A stretch of DNA of 64,000 nt from Vibrio azureus (GCF_002849855.1 NZ_CP018616.1:930001-994000), one strand, 5' to 3'; counted from the first letter of the stretch, positions 17,601-26,004 are shown. The notes: generated by a model from the letters alone, not told the origin. Numbers and translations: made by a program.

Positions 17601-18633
17601 GTCTCAAGGGCCAACTTGCTTAGTTGAGGAAAGATTATGCAAACTATTTGCGGACTTACTTGACCTGCCTAGCGTCGGAGTGACGGATAACTTTTTTGCC
17701 TTAGGGGGCCATTCCCTTCTTGCTGCGAAGTTAAGTTCTCAAATCAAAGAATATCTAGGTTATGATCTCCCGCTAGCGACGATTTTTGCTTCACCGACGG
17801 TGGCAGGTATGGCTGCTAATTTGGTAGATAATGACAAGGAGCAAGCTTTGAATATTGTCTTACCGTTGCGGAGCCATCAACAAAATCCAGCTCTTTTTTG
17901 TGTTCATCCGGCAGGTGGTTTGGCTTGGTGCTATGCCTCATTGACTGCAACCATTCCAGTGAATGTACCGCTGTATGGTATACAAGCGCGTAATTTCTCT
18001 AACTCTTCAGCAGCATTGCCCAGAACCATTACGGAAATGGCGCAAGAATATGTTGATGCCATTCGTGAAATTCAGCCAACTGGACCCTATCATCTTGTTG
18101 GATGGTCGATTGGAGGGATGCTAGTGCATAGAATGGCAGGCTTGATACAGCAACAAGGACAAGAGGTTGGGTTAGTCGCAATGATGGATGCTTACCCAGC
18201 TGAGCAATGGCAACAGATGCACGTTCAAGGCGATGAACAAGCAATGGAAGCGCTGATCAGAATGGCTGGGATAGAATATGATCCAATAGCGCATGCTGAT
18301 CTCAACCGAACCGAAGTGATTGAAGTTCTGCAAAACGCAGGATCTTCGATGGCCAACTTTAGCTCTGATATTCTCTCTACTGTGGTGGATGTGGTGATCA
18401 ATAACCGTGAGCTTGCACGAGAGGAAGTTGATTACCAATACTGTGGTGATGTGCTGTTTTTTAATGCGCAAAAGTTACCGCAAGAAAAGGGACTGGACTT
18501 TACAGGCTGGGATAAATATAACCATGGAGATTTTAAAGTCATTGATATTGCGTGTTTACATCGAGATATGGTGCGCCCAGATATCCTGCAGCAAATAGGT
18601 GAGCATATTCAATCAGAGCTTGCGAGGTTTTAA
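14659..18633 (+). CDS. Siderophore NRPS, EntF-like C-A-T-TE, serine-specific
   Basis: A 1324-aa single-module nonribosomal peptide synthetase with the same domain order as EntF (about 1293 aa). The condensation domain has an intact HHIVIDG at 141-147. The adenylation domain has TSGSTG at 614-619; its specificity residues read D659 V660 W663 H702 F742 S744 L767 I775 D776 K965, the code DVWHFSLIDK, which differs from the classic serine code by one conservative V-to-I change. The carrier domain has GGHSL with Ser1019. The thioesterase has GWSIGG with nucleophile Ser1150 and a His near 1301. It should couple DHB to serine and release an oligomeric (enterobactin-type) lactone. Fatty-acylated variants (amphi-enterobactin) are known in Vibrio, but no acyl-CoA ligase is seen here. 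It is the last gene of the Fur-controlled operon. Confidence 0.94.
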   Translation: MSVVQTQNKMLLPLTDAQSGIWFAQHRVPNSPIYTTGEYLVISGDFNEPCFVEAVTVAINEADTLHAQFIMLRNEPRLYIEHQAWQIQKVNMSKQDAPHQAALDWMNKALAKSIDLEKGPLFSTAILTLSEQERIWFLSAHHIVIDGYSMSLLMSRVAHIYNRLLAGQQFESINYACQQAMLEEDQKYKASQQYQFDRDFYLHHYAQMPESVSLAGKPSVMAEHFLRVKGELGVQSTAQLYCAAQHSETTWPCVLLAAIATYIHRMTNAKEVVLGVPLMGRLGSVAIQTPAMRVNILPVRVQFDSNMETSDLIQQVSHEFSLVRQHQHYRYEHLHRELNLVKDKRNLFGPLVNIMPFTHQPRLGEATTQLRNLSTGPVEDLSVYCYQSGDTLHLDMDANPELYSESEVQQHHRRLKHFMGHFFTSAQSTLPSRIADIDLFLPGEYDKITQTWNETFHDIPDTTLSALMARQRIVTPNGTALIFDDAKLSYEQLGRKVYSLTQWLIGQGIELGDRIAVCVPRSEELIVVQQAILAAGAVYVPIDPDYPSARIRFMLSSSAPRRVFTTSVLISKLPSESELTLVDDELLPWIYQNVEPLPPQVTPLPESPAYIIYTSGSTGQPKGVVISHDAIVNRLLWMQAQYPIDAHDRVLQKTPSGFDVSVWEFFWPMMVGACLVVAKPVGHKDPIYLQEVIEKHQITTLHFVPSMLQLFVQYVKNQQENAQRAGGQQVHDQHCASLRQVFCSGEALPSELVQEYSTYFDAPLENLYGPTEAAIDVTYWHCQANSAEQSVPIGRPVWNTQIYILDDELKPVPPGVVGHLYIAGRQLALGYHDQPQLTAERFIDNPFGSSGSRMYMSGDLARWRSDGAIEYCGRSDFQVKIRGLRIELEEIESALNQHPSVAQSVVLAQEYRDNDKRLVAYILPTSKQNTDTQDLVNSLTSLLPSYMIPSYFVSLETWPLTANGKLDRQALPKPDLSEQVGSQGPTCLVEERLCKLFADLLDLPSVGVTDNFFALGGHSLLAAKLSSQIKEYLGYDLPLATIFASPTVAGMAANLVDNDKEQALNIVLPLRSHQQNPALFCVHPAGGLAWCYASLTATIPVNVPLYGIQARNFSNSSAALPRTITEMAQEYVDAIREIQPTGPYHLVGWSIGGMLVHRMAGLIQQQGQEVGLVAMMDAYPAEQWQQMHVQGDEQAMEALIRMAGIEYDPIAHADLNRTEVIEVLQNAGSSMANFSSDILSTVVDVVINNRELAREEVDYQYCGDVLFFNAQKLPQEKGLDFTGWDKYNHGDFKVIDIACLHRDMVRPDILQQIGEHIQSELARF

Positions 18634-18679
18634 GCTTTTGCAAAAGATTGGAAGGCTTGTTTAATCCGTCAATTTGACG

Positions 18680-18707
18680 TTGAGAGTGACGTTTTTGCCA
18701 CTCTCAA
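18680..18707. terminator. Hairpin between convergent NRPS and PPTase genes
   Basis: A perfect 9-bp stem, TTGAGAGTG with CACTCTCAA, around a 10-base loop. It sits between two convergent genes. No T-run follows on either strand, so terminator function is uncertain. Confidence 0.35.
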
Positions 18708-18858
18708 TCGCAAGCTTTATCAAGTACCCCCAACCATTATTTGCTAAAAACAGTGGTTGCATAAAGTGGTTGTTGTATAAAACATTGGCAGCAAAAGCCA
18801 GTTGCAGGAAAAACCAGCTCGAAAGACTAACTGACATTGGGCTGGCGCTTCGCTGATA

Positions 18859-19614
18859 TTACGTGCAGATCGGGGTATCTGGACATGATGACTGGATAAA
18901 AAAGCACAATGAAAACACGTAGTCTTGATTAAAAATATAATAACCTTGAAATTCAAGAGGCGGTAGTTTTGCCAACAGAGAATCTCTGTTGGCGCCAATA
19001 AGCTCTACGGTGAATTGGCCTGAGGTATTATCATCTGGTTGCAATGAAATTTGAGCATCTAAAAAATCAAAATAGACCTGCACAAATGGATAAAAGCATT
19101 TAAAAACACTCTCTTTAATACTAAACATCAAGGCGCTCGGTAGATGATTGTCTTGATTGAGTACCTGCTGTTCTAAGTGGGTATAGACAACCGACTTTAA
19201 CTCCTCGGCCAGTGGTACTCTGCGTTCGATATCGATACCGAGACTGGCAATATGATATTTATCAGCGCAAGCCGCCAAACAAAGTTCTTCAGTATGACTG
19301 ATGCTGCCGGATATGTTTTTGGGGAAAAGAGGCTCTCTGTTACTACCGATCAAAATAGGAGCGTCAATGTAGTTTGGGCGAAGTGTTCTCATTGCTGCAC
19401 GGGCGGCGTGGCGACCCGCTCTGAATTCGTGTTGACGCTTAGGTACAGCGTTAGCAATTAACACTTCTTCTTGGCTAAAACCGAGCTGTTGATACATCTC
19501 TGTTGTGGCTTTAACCAGACAAATCCCTGTCTTTAGCTGGTTTAGGTTTTGTTTTAAGGTACTGAAAATGTGATCAAAATTATTATTTTCCAAGATATTA
19601 TCTCTAAAAGTCAT
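18859..19614 (-). CDS. 4'-phosphopantetheinyl transferase (EntD/VibD-type)
   Basis: This enzyme transfers phosphopantetheine from CoA to the carrier serines of the EntB- and EntF-like proteins. Family motifs are present: RHAARAAM, PLFPKNISGSISHTEELCLAA, LGIDIERRV (Mg-binding Asp/Glu) and MFSIKESVFKCFYPF (catalytic Glu/Lys). The frame is open to a TTG at 19626, but the ATG at 19614 (251 aa) is the likelier start. It is divergent from the receptor gene at 19714, with a perfect Fur box between them, so both genes are expected to be induced by iron starvation. Confidence 0.9.
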   Translation of the reverse strand: MTFRDNILENNNFDHIFSTLKQNLNQLKTGICLVKATTEMYQQLGFSQEEVLIANAVPKRQHEFRAGRHAARAAMRTLRPNYIDAPILIGSNREPLFPKNISGSISHTEELCLAACADKYHIASLGIDIERRVPLAEELKSVVYTHLEQQVLNQDNHLPSALMFSIKESVFKCFYPFVQVYFDFLDAQISLQPDDNTSGQFTVELIGANRDSLLAKLPPLEFQGYYIFNQDYVFSLCFFIQSSCPDTPICT

Positions 19615-19631
19615 CGAATGTAACAATTGCT

Positions 19632-19650
19632 AATGATAATGATTGTCATT
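19632..19650. promoter_or_regulatory. Fur box, perfect consensus match
   Basis: AATGATAATGATTGTCATT fits the Vibrio consensus AATGANAATNATTNTCATT at all 19 positions. It lies in the 99-bp divergent region between the PPTase and TonB receptor starts and can repress both. Confidence 0.88.
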
Positions 19651-19713
19651 TCTCTTTGTTTTTACTAAATTTGAGTCGCTTGATTTATTTATAAAATAGA
19701 ATAAGGACATTTA

Positions 19714-21660
19714 GTGAAACTCACAACGCAAAAATCGATGTTTATGCCTAGTGCCATGAGTGGCGCTCTACTGATGATTTGGGCCGGTCAAGTTCTCGCC
19801 GAAGAGCAAACCTCACAACAGATGGAACGTATGGTAGTGACGGCTTCTTTAACGGAGCATACCGAGTTAACCGCTCCCGCATCGGTCTCGGTGATCACCG
19901 CAGAAGACATTGCAAAAATGCCAGTAAAAGATCTCTCGGAGGCGATTCGAAGTAGCGTTGGAGTCAACATTCTGAGTGGTTCATCCTATGGGCGTAACTC
20001 TATTCGTATTCGCGGGCTTGATTCGAAGCATACGCTCATTTTGATTAATGGTCGGCGTATTAACTCTCAAGATGCATTGATTCGTGGTAATAACTTTGAT
20101 TTATCGAGTGTACCAATGTCGGCGATAGAACGGATTGAAGTCGTTCGTGGCCCAGTCTCCTCTTTGTATGGTTCAGAAGCGATGGGAGGCGTCGTTAATG
20201 TTATTTTAAAACCAGCGAGCGATGTTTTATCAGGCTCTGCTGGGCTTGAGTATGAGAATATACTTGAAGGGACAGGGGGAGATGGCGCGAAAGGGCAACT
20301 TTATGCCAGTGGTGAATTAACAGAAGGTATAGCAGCGAGTGTGATTATAGAGGGTTCGACACGCGATCCTTGGCAAACAGCAGAAAGCCCCAAATATGAT
20401 GCGCTAGAAGATAAAGAAACCAAGAATGTCTTTGGTGAACTGAATTGGCAATTGACCCCAGAACAAACATTGATTGCTGACATGATGTACACCAATGATG
20501 AACGTGAAGCTGATTGGAAACACCCTTCAAACGTTAATACCCAGACAAATAAGCAGACATCGACCCGTTGGAATTATGGATTAACCCATGAAGGAGCTTG
20601 GGATACCGTTGATACCCAAGCGCGTTTGTACGGTGAAGTGATGAACTTGAACGATGCGAGTACCGCATACAAGAATGGGGCGGCAGACGTGAAATTGACC
20701 AGTAATACGGTTGATTTTAAGGTATCAGGGTTATGGTCACAAACCCATGAGTGGGTTTTTGGCGGAGAGTACCGGCAATCTGAGCTGAATAATGACCGAG
20801 ACTTGCTGTCGGGCAGTATCGATAGTTCTCAAGGTGCTGTATTTCTCCAAGGTCAATTCCAGCTTGGTAACTTATCTCTGACTCTAGGCGGCCGAGAAGA
20901 CTTCCATGAATCATTTGGCAGCCATTTTAGTCCTCGTGCGTATGCGGTTTACACTGTCACTGATGATTTCGTGCTTAAAGGTGGCGCTGGTGGTGGTTTC
21001 AATGCCCCGACTCAGCTCCAGAGTAATGAGCAGGTGAGAGTGATCAGTTGTGGTAATGAATGCTGGCTTATGGGAAGCGGTGACCTCAAGCCTGAAACCT
21101 CCGTCAGTTATGAGCTTGGTGCGGCCTATGATATTGCATCAATGGGCCTTGGGCTGACTTACTATTATACCGATATTGAAAATAAAATTGCGCAAGATCG
21201 TTCGCGTTGGGATACATTGAATGAAATGAAAGTCCATACCTATAAAAATATTGGTAAAGCCGTCATAAAAGGAGTTGAGCTTGAGGGTTGGTTTGATATT
21301 AGTGAGGCAATAACGCTTTCTGGTAACTACACGTACACGGACGCTAAAGATAAAAAATCTGGAAAAACTTTGCAGCGGACGCCTGAACATTTAGCCAACT
21401 TTGATTTTAACTGGGAAGTGGTTAACTCTGTTACCTTATTTGCTCGGGTTAATTATATTGGTGATCAAGTTGTGAGCGTTAAGAGAAAAGATAAGAGGGT
21501 CGATGGTTATACCTTGGCGGGTATTGGTGCGGCCTATGATGATGCACAGTGGAATTTTAAAGTCGGTTTCAGCAACCTGTTTGATGCTGACCTAGGTGAG
21601 GATTACGGTTATACAGAAAAGGGACAAAGCATTTACTTTAACGCAACTTATTCATTTTAG
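19714..21660 (+). CDS. TonB-dependent catecholate siderophore receptor
   Basis: A 648-aa outer-membrane receptor. The GTG start at 19714 is preceded by an AAGGA site. A signal peptide ends near VLA (about residue 29), followed by a TonB-box-like ERMVVTAS, a plug domain (VSVITAEDIAKMPVKDL through IERIEVVRGPVSSLYGSEAMGGVVNVI) and a beta-barrel that ends in the terminal aromatic YSF typical of outer-membrane proteins. Size and plug resemble the enterobactin/vanchrobactin receptors IrgA, FvtA and FepA. Its position next to the biosynthesis genes and a perfect Fur box suggests uptake of the ferric siderophore made by this locus. No periplasmic binding protein, ABC permease or ferric-siderophore esterase is nearby. 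Confidence 0.93.
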   Translation: MKLTTQKSMFMPSAMSGALLMIWAGQVLAEEQTSQQMERMVVTASLTEHTELTAPASVSVITAEDIAKMPVKDLSEAIRSSVGVNILSGSSYGRNSIRIRGLDSKHTLILINGRRINSQDALIRGNNFDLSSVPMSAIERIEVVRGPVSSLYGSEAMGGVVNVILKPASDVLSGSAGLEYENILEGTGGDGAKGQLYASGELTEGIAASVIIEGSTRDPWQTAESPKYDALEDKETKNVFGELNWQLTPEQTLIADMMYTNDEREADWKHPSNVNTQTNKQTSTRWNYGLTHEGAWDTVDTQARLYGEVMNLNDASTAYKNGAADVKLTSNTVDFKVSGLWSQTHEWVFGGEYRQSELNNDRDLLSGSIDSSQGAVFLQGQFQLGNLSLTLGGREDFHESFGSHFSPRAYAVYTVTDDFVLKGGAGGGFNAPTQLQSNEQVRVISCGNECWLMGSGDLKPETSVSYELGAAYDIASMGLGLTYYYTDIENKIAQDRSRWDTLNEMKVHTYKNIGKAVIKGVELEGWFDISEAITLSGNYTYTDAKDKKSGKTLQRTPEHLANFDFNWEVVNSVTLFARVNYIGDQVVSVKRKDKRVDGYTLAGIGAAYDDAQWNFKVGFSNLFDADLGEDYGYTEKGQSIYFNATYSF

Positions 21661-21990
21661 TGCCTAGTCCATGTTAATTTTTTTTCCTAAGCAATATTAA
21701 GGCGTTTGAAGTTGCATGACTGAGCCATTTTAGATTGCTCAGTCACTCGCCCTTTGGCAGCGTGTCACTGAGCCGACTTCTTGCGTCAGACAACCGTTCT
21801 TCTTACAAAAATAAGAAAGAGCCTGCTATTCCGCTTCGTTGTCTTCCTTGAATTCGACTCAGTGACCTCGCTCTGAATCAAGCATCTTGAGGTCACTTGG
21901 GTATAGGTATATTCTTGTATGAATAAGGCTCTGTTACCGAGCTTATATTTTGATACACTACGCTCCCATTTCTCTTGTTGAGCCATCTCT
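21661..21990. other. Intergenic region with dispersed repeat
   Basis: About 330 bases between the receptor and the RhlE-like gene without a credible gene. The centre (21824-21905) is a copy of the dispersed Vibrio-type repeat listed separately. The rest must hold the receptor's terminator and the rhlE promoter, neither of which is clear. Confidence 0.5.
21824..21905 (+). repeat. Dispersed repeat, copy A (long form)
   Basis: This long form starts TGCTATTCCGCTTCGTTG, runs through TTGAATTCGACTCAGTGACC and ends in the core GCTCTGAATCAAGCATC then TTGAGGTCACTTGGGTATA. The same order of blocks is found, degraded, at 29601-29682. The core recurs at five other sites in this window. Confidence 0.8.
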
Positions 21991-23184
21991 ATGTTATTTT
22001 CTAAACTTGGTCTAAGTTCCCCAATTACCGATGCGGTTAAGGCGTTAGGTTATGAGAAACCAACGTCTATCCAACAGAAAGCAGTGCCCATTGTATTACG
22101 AGGCAAAAACCTGATTGCGGCTGCACAGACGGGAACCGGTAAAACAGCCAGTTTTGTATTGCCTATTTTGGAAATGCTCAATCAAACGGAGACCAAGCGC
22201 AAAAAACGAGCACGAGCGATCATTTTAACGCCAACGCGTGAATTAGCATTGCAAGTACATCAGAGTATTGAATCGTATGGTAAAAACCTTGCCCTGCGCT
22301 CGATGGCGATATTTGGTGGTGTTGACTATGCCCCGCAAAAGCAAGCATTAATCGATGGTGTGGATATTGTCGTAAGTACACCGGGACGATTGATCGATCT
22401 GTATGGTCAGCGAGCGATTCACTTTGACGAAGTGGAGATGTTAGTTCTCGATGAAGCAGATAAAATGCTCGACATGGGCTTCATTGATGCGATCGATAAA
22501 ATCGTTGATCGTATGCCAGAAGATATCCAAAGCTTATTGTTTTCGGCGACTCTCTCAAACCCAGTACGAGATTTGGCTAAAAATGTCATTATTGATCCTG
22601 AAGAAATCACGATCACCAAAAACAGTGCTTCAAAAGCCAATATCAAACAGTGGGTCACGACTGTCGATAAAGATATGAAGTCGTCTTTACTCAGCCACTT
22701 ACTCAACAATAATGATTGGTCACAAGTCTTGGTGTTCATTGAAACCAAACATGGCGCTGCAAAATTAGTCACTCAGCTAGAAAAACGTGGCATTGTCGCT
22801 GAAGCGTTTCATAGTGGTCGTAATCAAAGGGTACGACAGGAACTGATTGAAAAGTTTAAGGCTGGCCAGTTGCAATACCTGATTGCAACAGGTGTTGCTG
22901 CGAGAGGCATCGATATCAATGGTCTCCCTGTTGTAATTAATTATGATTTGCCTTACCCAGCAGATGAATACGTGCACCGCATCGGACGTACGGGACGTGC
23001 TGGGGCCCAAGGAGAAGCGATTTCATTAGTCTCTAAAGATGACTTCAAAAACTTATGTATGATAGAAAGCCGCCTTGGACATTTACTTGAACGTGTTGAG
23101 ATTGAAGGCTTTTCGCCAAGAAAACCAGTACCTATTTCGATACTAAATTATGTGCCGAAGAATAAAAGAAACCCCCAGTCTTAA
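21991..23184 (+). CDS. DEAD-box RNA helicase, RhlE-like
   Basis: A 397-aa ATP-dependent RNA helicase. Motifs in order: the Q-motif region KPTSIQQKAVP, AAQTGTGKTASF (Walker A), PTRELALQV, STPGRL, VLDEADKMLDMGF (DEAD box), FSATL, and in the second lobe ATGVAARGIDI and HRIGRTGRAG. The C-terminal tail is short, without the long basic extension of many RhlE or DeaD proteins. Such proteins remodel structured RNA during ribosome assembly or decay. It is probably monocistronic, with a hairpin overlapping its stop codon. It could equally be named an SrmB/RhlB-like paralogue. Confidence 0.9.
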   Translation: MLFSKLGLSSPITDAVKALGYEKPTSIQQKAVPIVLRGKNLIAAAQTGTGKTASFVLPILEMLNQTETKRKKRARAIILTPTRELALQVHQSIESYGKNLALRSMAIFGGVDYAPQKQALIDGVDIVVSTPGRLIDLYGQRAIHFDEVEMLVLDEADKMLDMGFIDAIDKIVDRMPEDIQSLLFSATLSNPVRDLAKNVIIDPEEITITKNSASKANIKQWVTTVDKDMKSSLLSHLLNNNDWSQVLVFIETKHGAAKLVTQLEKRGIVAEAFHSGRNQRVRQELIEKFKAGQLQYLIATGVAARGIDINGLPVVINYDLPYPADEYVHRIGRTGRAGAQGEAISLVSKDDFKNLCMIESRLGHLLERVEIEGFSPRKPVPISILNYVPKNKRNPQS

Positions 23185-23196
23185 CTAGGGGCTTTG
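23168..23196 (+). terminator. Putative terminator of the RhlE-like gene
   Basis: CCCCAGT and ACTAGGGG pair with one bulged base around a short loop that includes the stop codon region, followed by CTTTGCTT. The stem is decent but the T-tract is broken. Confidence 0.45.
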
Positions 23197-23337
23197 CTTG
23201 AATTTGACAAGCAGAACTTGGGTCGCTTTTACTTGGTTAACATATGTCTTGGTTAACTTATGTCTTTGCTAACTTTGACTAACGTTTGACTTAGCTAATG
23301 TCCGTTTTCGATGGCTGCATGCTTTAAAAACGGCGAT

Positions 23338-23787
23338 TTAAAAGGCTATATGGTAGTGCTCACTCGCTTGATTTAACGTTACCGCCCAAGTTCGTTCCGA
23401 CTCATGGATGCCCATTGGAACCCAATGAATGTAGAGGCTTGGCCAGTTATTATTAACTTCCAGATCAAGGGTCTGACTATGTTCAGGATAAACCGTGGTA
23501 ACCCTTGCAGTGGGATCTCCAATGATTAAGCCATCTGAGCCGATATGTGCCGCTTGATGGTAAATATGGAATGCTCCTTTTGCTTGCCCATCATAGTCGA
23601 ACGATAGTGTGATGTTCTTGCTGGAGTTAAATGAAAAGTCCCTCTCCGCAACAATGTCAGAGGTTTGAGCGGGCTTAGAAGGCTGAGGCACTGGCGGCGC
23701 ACTTCTTCCTGCTGAACTATCCTGTCCTCCACATGCAACAAGCCCAAGTGCAGTAAATACCAGTAATGAAGCTCCTATGAATTTCAT
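23338..23787 (-). CDS. Predicted lipoprotein next to LruC-domain protein
   Basis: A 149-aa protein with a lipoprotein signal peptide: MKFIGASLLVFTALG and the lipobox LVAC at about 16-19, followed by a Gly/Ser/Pro-rich linker (GGQDSSAGRSAPP). The remaining ~100 residues look like a beta-rich domain with no family I recognise. The start is 9 bp after the stop of the LruC-domain gene, so they form a two-gene operon and probably work together at the cell envelope. Confidence 0.82.
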   Translation of the reverse strand: MKFIGASLLVFTALGLVACGGQDSSAGRSAPPVPQPSKPAQTSDIVAERDFSFNSSKNITLSFDYDGQAKGAFHIYHQAAHIGSDGLIIGDPTARVTTVYPEHSQTLDLEVNNNWPSLYIHWVPMGIHESERTWAVTLNQASEHYHIAF

Positions 23788-23796
23788 TAGTCTCTC

Positions 23797-25473
23797 CTAA
23801 GGATTGGCCTGAATGGTTTTACTACTGTCAGGAGATTGATACCAATTGGTATTCGTTGCACCACTGCTGGTTACCCAAGCTGGGAAGTTAGGATAAGCAA
23901 GGCTAATATCAATGTATTCAATAGGATGATCCCAGTTATCACGAATGTTAATCACCCAAGGCATGTTGTTATCTGTTAAGAACCATTCTAATCCATACGA
24001 ATTATCATCATAAGTATTGAAAAAAGTACCATTCATGATGCTCGTTCCAGGAAACGCTTTGAGGTGAGTTTGCCAGCTCTTTCCTGGTGGCGTTTCGGTA
24101 AATGGTCCATGGTGGGTGTGTGGCTTAGCGAATATGAATGGGTCAAAGGGTGCGTAACCAATCAAATTTCTTGAAATTGGTGTATTAAATTCGACAGATA
24201 GATCATAAGTTAGTACGTTTGCTGGCTGCTGATCTAAACACTCGACTTGCGTTCGATAATGATGGCAGGTTTCGGTTAGTAAACCTTCTTCATCAAGGTC
24301 TGTGATTAAATCTTCTGCAATAATCAATACCACTTCACTACTTGCAGATTGAATGACATCATAACCCACCGCAACGCCATTTTTTGTTACTGTCGCTGAG
24401 GCAATTTCTGAGATATGGACATTAGGTAAATGTAGAGCAAAGCCATTAAAGTAGCTGGCTCCCATAGATTGCAGAGTATAAGCAGCGGTAAAACGTTTGA
24501 CATCACGAGGTTCATTCAACACTTCAGTGATTTGATAGCGCCAAACAACATCATTGAAATCATAGTCTCCAAGCAACGGCCAATTATCTTCATAAGCGAT
24601 AGTCGAGTAAGTATTAGCAGCTGGGTAAACTGTGGTGATTTCAACGTCAGATATGACTTCATCCAAAGGTTCGAATTTAGTGTCTACCGTTCCAGTGGCA
24701 TCCACGCCATCAATGGCACTAAATGGGCTGATTTGTACGCCGAAGATAATATCATTGAAGTCATTGTCACTTTGCGGTCGGTAGATCGCTTCAAACCCCA
24801 TTACGATCATTTCATGTTGTGGGTCGATAAACGCTACGTTGTGGGGCTTGAGTTCTGTAGTAGGTTCTGGATTTAAGTTTGGGTGGGTGTAAAAAGGCAC
24901 TCCCCAAAAACCCATACTAGCGATGTTGTTGTAAGAACCAAAGAAGCCAAATCCATTTGGAATTAAAAAGAAGGCGATAGTTTGCCCCGGTTGTAATTCA
25001 ATATTGAGATCAACAGTATCACCAAACACCAGCTCGCCAGTAGGAATCTTCGAGATGTTCGGGAAAATAATAACATGTTCATTTATGTCATTTAATGAAT
25101 TTGGTGGGTTATTAGTATCGAATACAACATACCCAATTGAGTTTATAAAGCACGCACCTTCAGTGAGGAACGTTACTCTGGCTGTTGCATGAGAAGCGCC
25201 ATTTAGATCGGCATCTATTGGAATGCTTAAAGATTTGCTAGGGTCAATAAAGCTCACATCAACAGGGCTACCTTCAGGCATTTTTGCATAAAACTTGGTT
25301 ACAATGTCTTCAGAAATTTCATTGGAAATATTATAGGTGCTGTTTGGTGTGCCCATTGGAGAGTAAGCAGAAGGGTCATCTCCATCAACAAAAGTTAAAT
25401 CACCTGTGGTTAAGCCGAAAACCATAGGGTGAAATAAATACAGTAATAGTGGAGGTAGCCAACGTGTTTTCAT
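23797..25473 (-). CDS. LruC-domain exported protein
   Basis: A 558-aa secreted or surface protein with an N-terminal signal peptide (residues about 1-20, ending FG-LT). It matches the LruC (DUF4842) family: a DUF4114-like segment with QSDNDFNDIIFGV (about 233-245) and the hallmark DNWPLLGDYDFNDVVWRYQI (about 297-316), acidic DxDFNDxxW repeats that probably bind calcium. The name derives from a Leptospira protein; function is not established in Vibrio, though such proteins are thought to act at the surface. AAGGG precedes the ATG at 25473. It is followed 9 bp later by a lipoprotein gene. Confidence 0.85.
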   Translation of the reverse strand: MKTRWLPPLLLYLFHPMVFGLTTGDLTFVDGDDPSAYSPMGTPNSTYNISNEISEDIVTKFYAKMPEGSPVDVSFIDPSKSLSIPIDADLNGASHATARVTFLTEGACFINSIGYVVFDTNNPPNSLNDINEHVIIFPNISKIPTGELVFGDTVDLNIELQPGQTIAFFLIPNGFGFFGSYNNIASMGFWGVPFYTHPNLNPEPTTELKPHNVAFIDPQHEMIVMGFEAIYRPQSDNDFNDIIFGVQISPFSAIDGVDATGTVDTKFEPLDEVISDVEITTVYPAANTYSTIAYEDNWPLLGDYDFNDVVWRYQITEVLNEPRDVKRFTAAYTLQSMGASYFNGFALHLPNVHISEIASATVTKNGVAVGYDVIQSASSEVVLIIAEDLITDLDEEGLLTETCHHYRTQVECLDQQPANVLTYDLSVEFNTPISRNLIGYAPFDPFIFAKPHTHHGPFTETPPGKSWQTHLKAFPGTSIMNGTFFNTYDDNSYGLEWFLTDNNMPWVINIRDNWDHPIEYIDISLAYPNFPAWVTSSGATNTNWYQSPDSSKTIQANP

Positions 25474-25599
25474 TATTGTCCCTTATGTATGGTTTGTTGA
25501 TAGCCACAACGTGAACTGACAATTATCCAAAACAATCGCCTTACAAAAACAAGTGTAGATCACGTGGAAGTGTTTGTGAGAAGGTTGTTAATTAATCAC

Positions 25600-25638
25600 G
25601 GTGCAAATTAAATATTTTTGTTTGGTAAATATTGCACC
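25600..25638. promoter_or_regulatory. Inverted repeat upstream of LruC-domain gene
   Basis: GGTGCAA (25600-25606) and TTGCACC (25632-25638) flank an A/T-rich interior that also contains AAATATT on both sides. It lies about 125 bp upstream of the LruC-domain gene and could be an operator or an RNA hairpin. No regulator is recognised. Confidence 0.35.
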
Positions 25639-25842
25639 TTTGTACCCACACCTATAATGCTAGCAATTTAGATGCCATATAAACTGTATGGTTTTTACTT
25701 GATAGAAGGCTTTGCAATAAAAAAAAATGAATTTGAGAAGCAATCTGAGAATATTATTTGGAAAACAAACCGCTCAATAAAAATGATAACCTTTATCTTT
25801 AATTTAGCCTCTTTTAGTAACTTGGCTATATCTATTCTAAGC

Positions 25843-25900
25843 TATACCCGAGTGACCTCAAGATGCTCTTGGTCAAGTATCTATGGGCCACTTGGGTATA
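25843..25900. repeat. Dispersed repeat, copy B (inverted-ended form)
   Basis: It starts TATACCCGAGTGACCTC AAGATGCTC, the reverse complement of the core in copy A, and ends GGGCCACTTGGGTATA. The two ends therefore pair as TATACCC / GGGTATA, giving a hairpin-like element. Confidence 0.75.
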
Positions 25901-26004
25901 AAGAAGTTCCTTACTTATCTCAGTTCAGTGAATGAATTTGCCTTTGAGGCTAGCCAGTTGTGTCGACATGCTGGATGGATTGTGTTTTGTATGAAGAGGT
26001 TTCA

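Larger units (their letters stand above)
25474..26004. other. Intergenic region between lruC-type gene and ktrA
   Basis: About 530 bases with no convincing gene. It carries an inverted repeat at 25600-25638, a copy of the dispersed repeat at 25843-25900 and the divergent promoters. A short open frame at 25672-25935 runs into the repeat and has no ribosome site, so I do not call it. Confidence 0.55.

Noticed and set aside
25672..25935. 87-aa frame upstream of ktrA
   Set aside because: No ribosome site, unremarkable composition, and its end lies inside a dispersed repeat copy.
25960..26004. 15-residue upstream extension of KtrA
   Set aside because: The ATG at 26005 has an AGAGGT site and gives the known KtrA N-terminus.
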